Part shown: in pieces, positions 1 to 9,795 of the stretch
How positions within the stretch are numbered: the stretch's first letter is position 1
Layout of the letters: each line of letters opens with the position of its first letter
Source: Flavobacteriales bacterium
GTDB lineage: Bacteria; Bacteroidota; Bacteroidia; Flavobacteriales_D; Sanyastnellaceae
Direction of reading: 5' to 3'
Assembly: GCA_947448135.1 (NCBI GenBank)
Contig: CANFLZ010000012.1
Location: 1-59,765 of the forward strand
DNA length: 59,765 bases
Translations under genes and position numbers: made by a program
Notes under the pieces: model-generated
Seen by the model: the letters and a program-made list of their open reading frames with translations, nothing else
The model's database searches: none
What the model was told of the DNA's origin: nothing

Positions 1-2
1 CC

Positions 3-1229
3 ATGAATAAAATTAAAGTTGCCAATCCCATCGTTGAGATGGACGGGGATGAAATGACCCGTATCATTTGGAAACACATCAAGGATAAGTTGATTTTCCC
101 ATACTTGGATTTGGATATCAAGTATTTTGATTTGGGAATGGAAAACCGTGACGCAACAGATGACCAAGTGACTGTTGATGCGGCAGAGGCAACTTTAAAG
201 TACAATGTGGCTGTGAAATGTGCAACCATCACGCCAGATGAAGCACGAGTGAAGGAATTTGGATTAAAGAAAATGTGGAAATCTCCCAATGGTACCATTC
301 GTAACATTGTGGGAGGAACCGTTTTCCGTGAGCCCATCATTTGTTCCAACGTTCCTCGTTTGGTGCCCGGATGGACAAAGCCCATCAACATCGGACGTCA
401 CGCTTTTGGTGATCAATACCGTGCTACAGATACCGTTATCAAAGGAAAGGGTAAATTGACCATGACTTTTACTCCAGAAGATGGAAGTGAAGCCAAGACT
501 TGGGACATTTACAACTACCAAGGTGATGGCGTGGGAATGGCGATGTACAATACGGATGAAAGTATTTACGGTTTCGCTCGTTCTTGTTTCAATCAAGCTT
601 TGATGCGCAATTGGAATTTGTATTTCTCTTCCAAAAACACCATCTTGAAAGCCTATGATGGACGTTTCAAAGACATCTTCCAAGAGGTATACGAAAAGGA
701 GTATACAGAGAAATTTGCAGCAGCAGGAATTACCTATGAGCACCGATTGATTGATGATATGGTAGCTTATTGCTTAAAAAGCGAAGGTGGTTTTGTATGG
801 GCTTGCAAGAATTACGATGGTGATGTTCAGTCTGATATTGTCGCGCAGGGATTTGGTTCTTTGGGATTGATGACTTCAGCCTTGATCACGCCTGACGGAA
901 AAACCATGGAGGCTGAAGCTGCGCATGGCACTGTAACCCGTCACTACCGCCAGCACCAACAAGGTAAAAAGACTTCAACCAATCCAATTGCTTCTATTTT
1001 TGCGTGGACACAAGGATTGGCCTTCCGAGGTAAGTTGGATGGCAATGAAGATTTGATTCGTTTTGCAAAGACTTTGGAAAAAGTTTGTGTGGATGTTGTC
1101 GAGTCTGGAAAAATGACCAAAGATTTGGCTGTATGTATTCATGGTGATAAAGTACAACCTGAACATTTCATGTATACAGAAGATTTCTTGGATGCGATTG
1201 ATGCAGAATTGAAATCGAGAATGGCTTAA
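3..1229 (+). CDS. icd: NADP-dependent isocitrate dehydrogenase, eukaryotic-type homodimeric
   Basis: Oxidatively decarboxylates isocitrate to 2-oxoglutarate in the TCA cycle, producing NADPH in the cytoplasm. The 408-residue protein starts with the segment [16 protein letters not shown] and contains the substrate-binding stretch [20 protein letters not shown] (about residues 93-112) and the NADP-contact region [17 protein letters not shown] near residue 302. These are hallmarks of the eukaryotic/mitochondrial-type IDH, not the E. coli Icd type. Length is normal and the gene looks complete; only two bases of upstream sequence are in the window, so its promoter cannot be seen. A strong terminator follows at 1248-1273. 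Confidence 0.96.
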   Translation: MNKIKVANPIVEMDGDEMTRIIWKHIKDKLIFPYLDLDIKYFDLGMENRDATDDQVTVDAAEATLKYNVAVKCATITPDEARVKEFGLKKMWKSPNGTIRNIVGGTVFREPIICSNVPRLVPGWTKPINIGRHAFGDQYRATDTVIKGKGKLTMTFTPEDGSEAKTWDIYNYQGDGVGMAMYNTDESIYGFARSCFNQALMRNWNLYFSSKNTILKAYDGRFKDIFQEVYEKEYTEKFAAAGITYEHRLIDDMVAYCLKSEGGFVWACKNYDGDVQSDIVAQGFGSLGLMTSALITPDGKTMEAEAAHGTVTRHYRQHQQGKKTSTNPIASIFAWTQGLAFRGKLDGNEDLIRFAKTLEKVCVDVVESGKMTKDLAVCIHGDKVQPEHFMYTEDFLDAIDAELKSRMA

Positions 1230-1247
1230 GTCATTTTACGAATATTG

Positions 1248-1273
1248 AAAAGGAGGCACTGGCCTCCTTTTTT
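1248..1273 (+). terminator. Rho-independent terminator of icd
   Basis: Nine-base-pair stem (1248-1256 with 1263-1271, plus one inner pair) with a short loop and a T-run continuing to 1273. It lies 18 bases after the icd stop. A TTG at 1245 just before the hairpin could open the next reading frame, but it is not a plausible start. Confidence 0.9.
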
Positions 1274-1307
1274 ATTTTACTTTTACTTGATTGAAAATAA
1301 ATTGCTC

Positions 1308-3107
1308 ATGCGAAAAATGATATTGGCTGTTTTAGTTTTTGGATTTTCACAATCCTTGTTCTCTCAGGATTGTGTGAACTACATTTTGCACTTTCAATCC
1401 GATGTGGCCAACGGAGGACCCAATGCAGTTTATTACAATATTAGCGCGGCAAACTTGTCTATCGGTTCAGGTAGCGCATTGTTTGATGTAAATCAGCAGG
1501 AGCAGTGGGATACGCTTTGCATGATGGCGGGATGCAATTTGTCGTTATCAATCGACCCCAGCACTTTTCCGATCGGGAATAGTTTTGATTTTGAAATCAT
1601 ATTGGATGGACAGCCACTTCAATTGTTAACATACGATGCTTCCAACGGATATTATGCGGCTACTTTCTGCTCAACCATTACTTGCCCCAATCAAATTCAA
1701 TCGCAAGTGATCGATTGCAACTCATTTGATTTTTATGTCAACAATTACGCAGGAACGGTGAATTGGAATTTTGGAGATATGTCCAACGATCCTACAGGAA
1801 ATTACCAGCAACATTCCTATTTCGCCAATGGCCAATACGCTGTGCAGGCTTATGTCAATGCTCCGGGATGTGGTGCTGAGTATGTTTTGGAATTGCCTAT
1901 TCAAGTGAATTGCGATACCTCAGCGATTTGCCCATCTCAATTGCTCTTGGAACCTTTGAATTGTCACGATTATTATTTGCATTTTAATGTTCCCGTGCCG
2001 GGTTTGGTGGAGTGGCAAATTGATGGAGTTGCAATGAATACAGGTTTTTCTGAAGTGTACGTCAATTGGGACAATGGGACCCACGAAGTTATTGCGGTAT
2101 ATTATCCAACCGGAACCGAAGGTTGCCCCAATAATTCCCCGATTACATTTTGGGATACGACAACAGTGGCTTGCATAGATTGCCAGGAAGTTTACATGGG
2201 TATTTCATCGGTACTCGACTTAGGAGGACCAGAGTCTTTGAATATTACTTTTTCAAAATTGGATAATTCTTTTTTTATTCAGGATTACTTGACATTTACG
2301 CCGACAGATCCAGTGGCGGATTTATCCTACTGTTTGGCTGATGGATGTTATTTGTTGCATATTTGTTCACCTACGCCAATGGCAGATTCTAATTTGGTGG
2401 TGGATGTTGTGGATCCGTTGCTCATTTATAGTCATGAGAATTTCTTTGTAGAGTCTTGCTATGGTCGAGATGTGATTATCTCCCTCAATAGTGATTGTAC
2501 ACCCATCACTTGTGACGGGAGTTGGATGAAGTTTTCTACCGAGGCTACTTACTTGACGGTTCCTCCTTTTTTTAGTCCTGACACACTCGTTTGGTCGGTT
2601 TCTTCTGCTGGTAATATTTTGTTGGAAGGTAATTATTATTTCGCCGACACCAGTGCTATCCGTCAAGATTCGGTTTGTATAACCAATCCAAATGACTGTT
2701 ATACGTTAACCGTAAATGTTGCTGATGAATTGTGGGGAATGACTTATCTAAATTTTGAATGGTCAATGCTTTCTGATACAATTTCTAATTTTATGAATCC
2801 CAATCAAAATAATCTTACCATGTCCTATAATTTCTTTTCCCAATTGGATTGCCAATTAGGAGTGGAAGAGAATCAGCAGTCACAATGTTTGTTGTATCCC
2901 AATCCAGCCAATGGCACGATACATCTCGGAAAGGTTGCCAATGGGAGTAGTTGTTCATGGCAGGCGTACAACATGAATGGAGTGTTGATCGGTCAGGGCG
3001 CAAGCAACGACTCTACAATAGATTGTTCACAGTGGAGCAGTGGTCTGTATTGTATTGTTGTTCAATTAGAAGATGTTTGGAAGCGGGAATTGATTTTTGT
3101 CAATTAA
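1308..3107 (+). CDS. T9SS type A sorting-domain protein, secreted, function unknown
   Basis: The ATG at 1308 is chosen because it begins a signal peptide (MRKMILAVLVFGFSQSLFSQ); the reading frame extends upstream only into the icd terminator. The 599-residue protein is Cys-rich, with a PKD-like segment (WNFGDMSNDPTG, then an H-Y..NG.Y..Q pattern) near residues 150-180. It ends in a T9SS type A C-terminal domain: LYPNPANG about 70 residues from the end, a conserved middle strand pair and a final KRELIFVN. It should cross the inner membrane by Sec and the outer membrane by the type IX system. The body resembles no enzyme I recognise; adhesin or surface protein is a guess. It stands alone between icd and the next T9SS gene. 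Confidence 0.85.
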   Translation: MRKMILAVLVFGFSQSLFSQDCVNYILHFQSDVANGGPNAVYYNISAANLSIGSGSALFDVNQQEQWDTLCMMAGCNLSLSIDPSTFPIGNSFDFEIILDGQPLQLLTYDASNGYYAATFCSTITCPNQIQSQVIDCNSFDFYVNNYAGTVNWNFGDMSNDPTGNYQQHSYFANGQYAVQAYVNAPGCGAEYVLELPIQVNCDTSAICPSQLLLEPLNCHDYYLHFNVPVPGLVEWQIDGVAMNTGFSEVYVNWDNGTHEVIAVYYPTGTEGCPNNSPITFWDTTTVACIDCQEVYMGISSVLDLGGPESLNITFSKLDNSFFIQDYLTFTPTDPVADLSYCLADGCYLLHICSPTPMADSNLVVDVVDPLLIYSHENFFVESCYGRDVIISLNSDCTPITCDGSWMKFSTEATYLTVPPFFSPDTLVWSVSSAGNILLEGNYYFADTSAIRQDSVCITNPNDCYTLTVNVADELWGMTYLNFEWSMLSDTISNFMNPNQNNLTMSYNFFSQLDCQLGVEENQQSQCLLYPNPANGTIHLGKVANGSSCSWQAYNMNGVLIGQGASNDSTIDCSQWSSGLYCIVVQLEDVWKRELIFVN

Positions 3108-3128
3108 TAGTTTTCTCGATGTTAAAAA

Positions 3129-3160
3129 TTTGATTCGGGTATCTTTCAATCTTATTCTTG
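3129..3160 (+). promoter_or_regulatory. Predicted Bacteroidetes-type promoter
   Basis: TTTG at 3129-3132, a 20-base spacer, then TATTCTTG at 3153-3160, one base off the TAnnTTTG -7 consensus. Start codon is at 3180, giving a leader of roughly 15 bases. Confidence 0.5.
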
Positions 3161-3179
3161 CAGGACCTAAATCAAAACA

Positions 3180-5015
3180 ATGAAAATTAGAAATTTATTC
3201 TTTCAATTGGGAATGATAGCCATTCTCTTTTTGGGAGTGGCTGCGGCCAGTGAAAATCCTGGCGGAAAGGCCGGCAAGACAGGATCTCCAGGAGAAGGAG
3301 ATTGTACAGATTGTCATTCATCATACGCTTTAAATTCCGGTTCTGGAAGCGTTGTTATTTCTAGTAGTAATTTGACCAATTGGGAATATGTTCCGGGCAA
3401 TACTTACAGCATCACCGTGACAGTTTCTCACAGTGGTCGTTCAGCCTTTGGTATTGGTTTCGAAGCCTTGAAATCCAATGGCGCCAATGCGGGAACTTTA
3501 ACTGCTGGAACAGGAACCCATGCAGCCAGTGCAACAGTCAGTGGAAACTCAAGAACGAATATTGTTCAATCTTCTGGTGGAGGAACAGGTACTACGGGGT
3601 CGCACACCTTTAATTTCACATGGACAGCGCCGGCCACCGATGTTGGTGCAGTTACTTTTTATTGTGTGGGCATGGCGGCCAATTCTACAACAGGAAACAG
3701 CAATGAGGCGAGTGACTATGTTTATTCCACTTCACAAGTTGTTCAGCCTTTTGTAGCGCAAGTTCAAGGTTGCACGGATCAATCAGCTTGTAATTATGAC
3801 CCAGCGGCCAACATCAATGTTGGTTGTGTTTATCCACAACAATACTATGATTGCAGCGGTAATTGCTTGGTAGATGTGGACAATGATGGATTGTGTGATC
3901 AATTCGAAATCTTGGGCTGCACGGATGCATCTGCTTGTAACTACAATGCTAACGCTGGGTTGAATGACAACTCTTGTTATTTCCCCAACCAATCTTGTAA
4001 TGACCAAAACCCCAATACTGTTGGGGATACTTGGGACAATTCCTGCACTTGCCTGGGATTGGATTCCACAACACAATGTGTTGGATTCAATGTGCAATCA
4101 ACCGTTAACCAATTGGTTTGCTCGGGCGATAATATCGGAAGTGTTGCATTGACATCGAATGCCCCAGGCCTCACATACACATGGGGAAATGGATCGACGG
4201 CTTCTTCTATTTCAGGATTGGCTCCTGGTGATTATTACGTTGTTATTTCTGATGGCGTTTGTCAAGAGAATAAAGGATTTACTATTCAATCTTTGAACCC
4301 CATTGCATTTACTTCTCAGGTGACCAACGTAAGTTGCAACGGAGGAAATGACGGAATGGTCATGATTCAGCCCACAGGTGGTGTCGCGCCATATAGTGTT
4401 GCTGGTGATGCCATGATGAATTTGGCTGCGGGCAATTACAATTGGATCATCACTGATGCATTGGGATGTACACATTCTGCAACAGCCACAGTAGTAGAAC
4501 CGGCGGCCATGAATGTTTCAGTTGGTGGACTTGCTACTGTTACAGCCAATTCTTCTCACTTCTATTCCACACCAACCATTGCAGGTGCAACCTATGTTTG
4601 GTCAGCATCTGGGGCAACGATCACCAGCGGTCAAGGAACGGCAAGTTGTGTTTTCCAATTTGGAAATGATGCAGTGGCAACCTTGATGTTGACGGTAACG
4701 AATGGTGCTGGTTGTTCAATGTCCGACACCTTGGTGGTGGATGTGACGGGCACTTTAGGTGTATCGGAATTGCAAAATACCAACGCGTTTATTTTCCCGA
4801 ATCCAGCTTCTTCTGAAATTGTCATTTCTTCAACGCAAGCTGAAAACCAAACTATTGAGATTTACAATGTTTCAGGTGAGTTGATTTACAAAAACAACTT
4901 GAATGGAAAAATGGTTTTATCAGTTGTTGATTGGCCCGCAGGATACTATTCAGTGCGTTGGTCTGTCAATGGAAAGAAAATTCAGACACAAAGATTTATC
5001 AAAGAAAACCGTTAA
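3180..5015 (+). CDS. T9SS secreted protein with CxxCH haem motif, SprB repeat and Cys-rich repeats
   Basis: A 611-residue exported protein with a signal peptide (about residues 1-23). The mature N-terminus has the pattern GKTGSPGEGDCTDCHSS, where C42, C45 and H46 form a CxxCH motif like that of c-type cytochromes. It is followed by an immunoglobulin-like Reelin/choice-of-anchor-V-type domain (residues about 50-190). Two GCTD..ACNY repeats follow (about 196-275), separated by a DVDNDGLCDQFE calcium-loop-like segment, then an SprB-type repeat (VSCNGGNDGMVMIQPTGG) near residue 385. The C-terminus is a T9SS type A sorting domain starting at IFPNPASSE. Function is unknown; a surface electron-transfer or adhesive role is inference. 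The domain order is common in Bacteroidetes secreted proteins. Confidence 0.85.
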   Translation: MKIRNLFFQLGMIAILFLGVAAASENPGGKAGKTGSPGEGDCTDCHSSYALNSGSGSVVISSSNLTNWEYVPGNTYSITVTVSHSGRSAFGIGFEALKSNGANAGTLTAGTGTHAASATVSGNSRTNIVQSSGGGTGTTGSHTFNFTWTAPATDVGAVTFYCVGMAANSTTGNSNEASDYVYSTSQVVQPFVAQVQGCTDQSACNYDPAANINVGCVYPQQYYDCSGNCLVDVDNDGLCDQFEILGCTDASACNYNANAGLNDNSCYFPNQSCNDQNPNTVGDTWDNSCTCLGLDSTTQCVGFNVQSTVNQLVCSGDNIGSVALTSNAPGLTYTWGNGSTASSISGLAPGDYYVVISDGVCQENKGFTIQSLNPIAFTSQVTNVSCNGGNDGMVMIQPTGGVAPYSVAGDAMMNLAAGNYNWIITDALGCTHSATATVVEPAAMNVSVGGLATVTANSSHFYSTPTIAGATYVWSASGATITSGQGTASCVFQFGNDAVATLMLTVTNGAGCSMSDTLVVDVTGTLGVSELQNTNAFIFPNPASSEIVISSTQAENQTIEIYNVSGELIYKNNLNGKMVLSVVDWPAGYYSVRWSVNGKKIQTQRFIKENR

Positions 5016-5039
5016 TATTTAACGACAATTCATCATTCG

Positions 5040-5064
5040 AAAAGGCCTCAATTTGAGGCCTTTT
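5040..5064 (+). terminator. Rho-independent terminator, strong hairpin
   Basis: Eleven-base-pair perfect stem (5040-5050 with 5054-5064) with a 3-base loop; the 3' arm ends in TTTT. It ends transcription of the upstream T9SS gene. Because the 5' arm begins with AAAA it may work in both directions, but no minus-strand gene abuts it. Confidence 0.88.
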
Positions 5065-5068
5065 CGCT

Positions 5069-5076
5069 TATCTTCG
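5069..5076 (+). promoter_or_regulatory. -7 box for the DUF2723 gene
   Basis: TATCTTCG followed by C, the TTCG variant of TAnnTTTG, 22 bases before the ATG at 5098 and immediately after the terminator. No clear TTG at the -33 position, which would fall inside the terminator stem. Confidence 0.5.
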
Positions 5077-5097
5077 CCATCGTACTTTTTGAAAATT

Positions 5098-8000
5098 ATG
5101 GCATACAACAAACTGAATGTGATCTTAGGTTGGGCGATGTTTATTATCGCTACCGTTGTTTATACGTTAACCCTTGAGCCGACCATGCCCTTTTGGGATT
5201 GTGGTGAGTTCATCGCTTCTGCATACAAGCTGGAAGTTGGGCATCCTCCAGGAGCGCCTTTGTTTATGATGATCGCGCGTTTGTTTTCTGCATTTGTAGA
5301 TCCTTCTCAAGTGCCATTCATGGTTAACTTTTTGTCAGCCTTGAGTTCCGGTGCGACCATCATGTTTTTGTTTTGGTCGATTACCCACCTCGCCAAAAAG
5401 ATGGCGGGTCGTGATGCGGAGTCTGACAAAGGGAAAATGTGGGCCGTATTGGGTTCAGGTATCATTGGTGGTTTGATTTACACTTTCAGCGATACTTTCT
5501 GGTTCAGCGCTGTGGAAGGTGAGGTTTATGCCATGTCATCATTGTTCACCGCTTTGGTTTTCTGGGCCATTCTCAAATGGGAGTCGGTGGTGACCAAAGA
5601 AGACAACGAGCTACGTTGGATTGTTTTGATCGCCTATTTGATGGGTCTTTCCATCGGAGTCCATTTATTGAACTTGTTGGCTATTCCTGCCATTTGTTTT
5701 GTTTACTATTTCAAAAAATACGATATTACCATCAAAGGGATGATTTACACGTTACTGATCTCCTTGGGATTGTTGACTTTGATGCAAACGGGAATTATCA
5801 TCTATTTTGTGAAACTCGCGGCATTCTTCGAAAAGCTTTTTGTTAATTCTTTTGGAATGCCTTTCAACACAGGAGTGATCTTCTATTTGATTTTGGTGAT
5901 TGCGCTTATTTCGCTCGGTTTGATTTATTTCAAAAAGAAAGGCAAGTTAGCGATTCATACTTTGATTTTGGGAATTGCAATGGCACTGATTGGATATACA
6001 ACATTCGCAGTAATCATTGTTCGCTCTCAAGCCAACACGCCGATGGATGAAAACAATCCTGAGAATATGTTTGCATTGTTGAGTTACTTGAATCGTGAGC
6101 AATATGGCGATCGTCCTTTGTTGTTTGGGCAATATTTCAACACCCCTGAAGATGTTACCAATCCATATTCGGATGGTTCAGAAGTTTGGATCCCTTCATT
6201 CAGTGTTCGTGACGGAAGAAGCAAATTGGTGGTTTCTTGTCGTGAGCAATATCAAGCGCAAGAATACATTGATGCGCACAAAGATCAGAAGTTGACTTTG
6301 GTTCAAGAATATATCGAAACAGGTGAGAAGAAGCAATCAGTGGTGAATTACAGAAAAGAGTTTTCTGGATTTTTACCGCGTATGCACAGTTCTCAACCGA
6401 ACCACATTCAGGAATACAAGAAATGGTCAAATTTCCATGACTGGAACACGCCAGCGGGTGAAGAGAAAATCAGAAGGAAAGAGGCTCAGATTGCTCAAAT
6501 GGAAGCGCAATGCCAACAAGCGGAATCACGCAGTGAATTGAATATGATGATGCGATCTTTGGATCGCCTCTATGGAGATATGAAACCTACAGCCATGGAG
6601 GATTACCGTTTCTTCATGTCGTACCAAATCAATTGGATGTATTGGAGATACTTCATGTGGAATTTCGCAGGTCGTCAAGATGACAGCCAAGGACATGGAG
6701 ATTTCGTGGATGGTAACTGGATGTCAGGGATCAGCATGGTGGATGAAGCAAGATTAGGTAGTCAAGAGAAAATCACCGATATCGAAAAGAATAACCGCGG
6801 TCGTAATTTCTTTTATTTCCTTCCATTGGTTTTGGGATTGATCGGTTTGATTTATCAATTGATCAAAAACTACAAGGATTTTATCGTTGTTGGATTGTTG
6901 TTCTTCTTAACTGGATTTGCGATTTTGGTCTATTTGAACCAAACACCATTTCAACCTCGTGAGCGTGATTATGCTTATGCGGGTTCATTCTATGCATTTG
7001 CAATTTGGATTGGATTGGGTGTTTATGCATTGTATTATGCGGCAACTCAATTGGATTGGAAAGGATTGTCCAAATGTTTGAGTTACGCTGGCGCAGGATC
7101 GATTGGATTTTATATCATTGAATTGATAGCTGGCAGTGAACATGGTATTTCATACAGCTTGATTTTTATAACGCTGATTGGTGCTATTTGGTTGTTGTTG
7201 TCTTGGGCCATGCAAAAGGTGCAATTGCCTACCAGTGCAAAGGCTTGGATTGTCATTGCTTTGACACTTCCAGTTCCATACATCATGGCCAAAGACGGAT
7301 GGGATGATCATGATAGGGCCAATCGTCGCACAGGTTTGGATATGGCCATCAACTATCTTCAGAGTTTGGCGCCCAATGCAATTATTTTTACCAATGGTGA
7401 CAATGATACATTCCCATTGTGGTATGCACAAGAAGTAGAGGGTATCCGCACTGACGTTCGTGTAGTGAATATGTCTTTGCTCAACACAGATTGGTATATC
7501 GATCAAATGAAACGTAGAGCGTATGAAAGCTCGCCTGTTCCTTTTAAAATGACTGAGCAGAAGTATCGTCAAGGTACGCGTGACATCATCTACATCCAAG
7601 GGAAGAAGGAGAATCCTGGTTTTATGCGCCTGAAGGATGCCATGAACTTCGCTTTAAGTGATGATAAATCGGACATGTTAGACTTCGGTAGTCGTCATGT
7701 CAATTATTTGCCCAACCATCGCCTATCTTTCAAAGTAGATTCTTTGTCATCAGAATCTTTCCGTGGAATGATGAATCCAGGCGACAGCCTTGTTCGCGAC
7801 ATCAATTTCCAATTGGTGGATGAGCGCGGACGTCCTCGCCGTTATGTAACCAAGTCTCAAATGATGATTTTGGATTTGTTAAGCAACATGGATTGGAAAC
7901 GCCCTGTTTACTTTGCTGTAACAACGGGAAGCGATACCTACTTGGGATTAGAGCCTTATTTCCAATTGGAAGGATTGGCGTACAGATTAACGCCCATCTT

Positions 8001-8643
8001 GCACAAGAAAGCTTTGAATCCATATGTGGATGGAGGAGTGAATGCTGATATCATGTACCAAAACATGATGACAAAATTCCAATTCGGAAACATGGACAAA
8101 GGCAACATTTACTTGGACGAAAACAACCGACGAATGGTCACCAACTTACGCTTGCAATTCTCTCACCTAGCGGAGCAATTGATTGAGCAAGGCGATAAGA
8201 AACGCGCGGTAGAGGTATTGGACAAGTGCATGACTGTTATGCCTGAAAACATTGCACCTCACGAGCAGTCACAAATCTTGTGGAGATTGTCAGAGTTGTA
8301 TTTTGATGCAGGTGACAAAGAGAAAGGTTTGCAATGGGCCAAGCGTTTGGTGGAATTGAATCAGCAGGAGTTGGATTATTTCCAATCGTTGAACAAGGAA
8401 AGACAAGACATCCTAGAGCAAGATATCCAAACCCGTGTTCAAATCAATGACAGGATGATTCAAAAGGCTTTGGAAATTGATCCGAGTAACAGCGAGTTCA
8501 AACAATTCAAGTCAGACAATGAATCTTTGATGAAAGAATTGGGTTTTGAGATTCAGCAGACTCCCCGTCCAATGCCAAAGGCAAAGCCAATTCAGGATAC
8601 AACAACTCCGAAAAATGTCAAGAAAGATTCAGTGAAATTTTAA
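5098..8643 (+). CDS. DUF2723 (TMEM260-like) membrane glycosyltransferase
   Basis: The ATG at 5098 is preferred; upstream in-frame sequence runs into the terminator hairpin. This 1181-residue protein begins with the family's signature N-terminus: a membrane span, then LEPTMPFWDCGEFIASAYKL (residues 25-44) and a VGHPPGAPLF loop. The acidic W-D-x-G-E motif resembles the catalytic loop of GT-C fold enzymes. About a dozen hydrophobic segments occupy residues 1-330 and 580-740. A soluble region contains FTNGDNDTFPLWY (about 764-776) and a TPR-like helical C-terminus. DUF2723 proteins are the bacterial relatives of human TMEM260, a protein O-mannosyltransferase; in Bacteroidetes they are thought to glycosylate surface or secreted proteins. 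The exact sugar is not predictable from sequence. Confidence 0.88.
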   Translation: MAYNKLNVILGWAMFIIATVVYTLTLEPTMPFWDCGEFIASAYKLEVGHPPGAPLFMMIARLFSAFVDPSQVPFMVNFLSALSSGATIMFLFWSITHLAKKMAGRDAESDKGKMWAVLGSGIIGGLIYTFSDTFWFSAVEGEVYAMSSLFTALVFWAILKWESVVTKEDNELRWIVLIAYLMGLSIGVHLLNLLAIPAICFVYYFKKYDITIKGMIYTLLISLGLLTLMQTGIIIYFVKLAAFFEKLFVNSFGMPFNTGVIFYLILVIALISLGLIYFKKKGKLAIHTLILGIAMALIGYTTFAVIIVRSQANTPMDENNPENMFALLSYLNREQYGDRPLLFGQYFNTPEDVTNPYSDGSEVWIPSFSVRDGRSKLVVSCREQYQAQEYIDAHKDQKLTLVQEYIETGEKKQSVVNYRKEFSGFLPRMHSSQPNHIQEYKKWSNFHDWNTPAGEEKIRRKEAQIAQMEAQCQQAESRSELNMMMRSLDRLYGDMKPTAMEDYRFFMSYQINWMYWRYFMWNFAGRQDDSQGHGDFVDGNWMSGISMVDEARLGSQEKITDIEKNNRGRNFFYFLPLVLGLIGLIYQLIKNYKDFIVVGLLFFLTGFAILVYLNQTPFQPRERDYAYAGSFYAFAIWIGLGVYALYYAATQLDWKGLSKCLSYAGAGSIGFYIIELIAGSEHGISYSLIFITLIGAIWLLLSWAMQKVQLPTSAKAWIVIALTLPVPYIMAKDGWDDHDRANRRTGLDMAINYLQSLAPNAIIFTNGDNDTFPLWYAQEVEGIRTDVRVVNMSLLNTDWYIDQMKRRAYESSPVPFKMTEQKYRQGTRDIIYIQGKKENPGFMRLKDAMNFALSDDKSDMLDFGSRHVNYLPNHRLSFKVDSLSSESFRGMMNPGDSLVRDINFQLVDERGRPRRYVTKSQMMILDLLSNMDWKRPVYFAVTTGSDTYLGLEPYFQLEGLAYRLTPILHKKALNPYVDGGVNADIMYQNMMTKFQFGNMDKGNIYLDENNRRMVTNLRLQFSHLAEQLIEQGDKKRAVEVLDKCMTVMPENIAPHEQSQILWRLSELYFDAGDKEKGLQWAKRLVELNQQELDYFQSLNKERQDILEQDIQTRVQINDRMIQKALEIDPSNSEFKQFKSDNESLMKELGFEIQQTPRPMPKAKPIQDTTTPKNVKKDSVKF

Positions 8644-8650
8644 TTCAATA

Positions 8651-8679
8651 TGGGTTGGCGCAGTGTTTGCGTCAACCCA
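8651..8679 (+). terminator. Intergenic hairpin, possible terminator
   Basis: A 12-base-pair stem (8651-8662 with 8668-8679, one G-T pair) with a 5-base loop lies between the DUF2723 gene and the small MORN gene. The T-tract after it is poor (TTAAATTG), so it may be a weak terminator or an RNA-processing signal giving partial read-through into the next gene. Confidence 0.5.
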
Positions 8680-8692
8680 TTAAATTGAATCC

Positions 8693-9064
8693 ATGAAATA
8701 TCTACTTATCGCCATTAGCCTCATTTGTTTGGCATTTCAAGATCCCAATTGGAGTCGTGAAGTAATGCGCAAGCATCCCAATGGTCAACCTTATGTGGTG
8801 ATGTACTTCGATGCCAAAAGCCAAAAGATGATGCGTGAAGAGGTCTATTTTACCAATGGCAAGTTACAGTGGGAAGGCAATTACAAGAATCAATTGGAAG
8901 ATGGCAAGTGGGTCTATTATTACGAGTCAGGAGTTGTGAAGTCTGTTCAATATTATACCAAGGGAAAAGAGAATGGGGTTTGCTTAGATTACGACAGCAA
9001 AGGCAAGTTGGTCAAAGAAAGCACTTGGGTCAATGGCAAAGAGGTAAAAGTGGTGAAGCACTAA
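8693..9064 (+). CDS. Exported MORN/YwqK-like repeat protein
   Basis: A 123-residue protein with a short signal peptide (about MKYLLIAISLICLAFQ) and consecutive MORN-like repeats with the pattern YFTNGKLQWEGNYKNQLEDG, then W-x-Y-Y-x-S-G-x-x-K-S-x-x-x-Y-x-x-G-K. Such repeats occur in the YwqK family, sometimes annotated as antitoxins on slim evidence; here no toxin partner is adjacent and the signal peptide argues for an envelope location. Its stop codon overlaps that of the converging lycopene cyclase gene in the 4-base string CTAA (9061-9064). Confidence 0.75.
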   Translation: MKYLLIAISLICLAFQDPNWSREVMRKHPNGQPYVVMYFDAKSQKMMREEVYFTNGKLQWEGNYKNQLEDGKWVYYYESGVVKSVQYYTKGKENGVCLDYDSKGKLVKESTWVNGKEVKVVKH

Positions 9065-9795
9065 TCTTTCCAATTCAACACGGATATCCAAAAGAATCCA
9101 ATTCCATAAAAGAAATCTTCTAATGGCACTGACCAAATTCTGATGCCGCAATTTTCTTCATTGTTATAGATGACAACTGCATTTTGGATCGCATTTGAGT
9201 GTGTGTTCCAAAAGGGATATTCCCAAAAATGAAGACCTGTCAATATCCCATTGCAGATATAAAAAGGTATTAATAGAACCATCCAACTGACAACTGCTTG
9301 CGTGAAGGAGAGCGAAGATAATTTTTTATAGGCAATGGTGGTCGTGATGAGTGCCGCCAATATAGCGCTGGACGTGTACCATCCAGTGGGTTTTAGCATC
9401 AAAACCAATATAGAAAGACCGATCAAAACCAGCCATCCTATTTTGGCAGATGTTTGATAATCTCCGAAAATGTGATGACTCGATATCTTGGACCAATGGT
9501 ATTGAAAGGAGGCAAAGGAGAACAAACAAGCAAAGGGTGTCGTTACAAAAAACAAGACTTCCTCCAAAGGCAAATTAAAAAGGAATATTCCTAGTATGTA
9601 ATTTGTATTAAAGGACCATACACCATAATAAGTTTTAACGATATCCCAGGGAATATAAATCAATGCAATCCAAAAAAGGCCGGTGGCAATTTTACGCCAT
9701 TGTCGATTGAAGTCCACGGAAGGATGAAACCCCAAAATAAAAGGAGCTGTGAAGGTAATAGCTAGGACAAAGGAATAAGTAAAATGACCGAACAT
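9061..9795 (-). CDS. crtY: Lycopene beta-cyclase (CrtYcd-type membrane cyclase)
   Basis: Cyclises the ends of lycopene to beta-carotene in the membrane. The 244-residue protein has about seven hydrophobic helices and the repeated motif of fused heterodimeric-type cyclases. The first copy has IPWDIVKTYYGVWSFN and then NLPLEEVLFF; the second copy has GIRIWSVPLEDFFYG near the C-terminus. The conserved acidic pairs (PLEE, PLED) are the proposed catalytic residues of the family. The ATG at 9795 is chosen because it overlaps the crtZ stop codon as TAATG, typical translational coupling; an upstream in-frame start would lie well inside crtZ. It is last in the carotenoid operon. Confidence 0.9.
   Translation of the reverse strand: MFGHFTYSFVLAITFTAPFILGFHPSVDFNRQWRKIATGLFWIALIYIPWDIVKTYYGVWSFNTNYILGIFLFNLPLEEVLFFVTTPFACLFSFASFQYHWSKISSHHIFGDYQTSAKIGWLVLIGLSILVLMLKPTGWYTSSAILAALITTTIAYKKLSSLSFTQAVVSWMVLLIPFYICNGILTGLHFWEYPFWNTHSNAIQNAVVIYNNEENCGIRIWSVPLEDFFYGIGFFWISVLNWKD

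Noticed and set aside
1245-1307. Upstream extension of the first T9SS gene from a TTG
   Set aside because: The TTG abuts the icd terminator hairpin, which the extension would have to translate through, and the result lacks a proper signal peptide; ATG 1308 gives one.
5053-5097. Upstream extension of the DUF2723 gene
   Set aside because: Start lies in the terminator hairpin, upstream of the -7 box.
8693-9064. Antitoxin of a toxin-antitoxin pair (YwqK label)
   Set aside because: No toxin gene adjacent and the protein has a signal peptide; the label comes only from repeat similarity.
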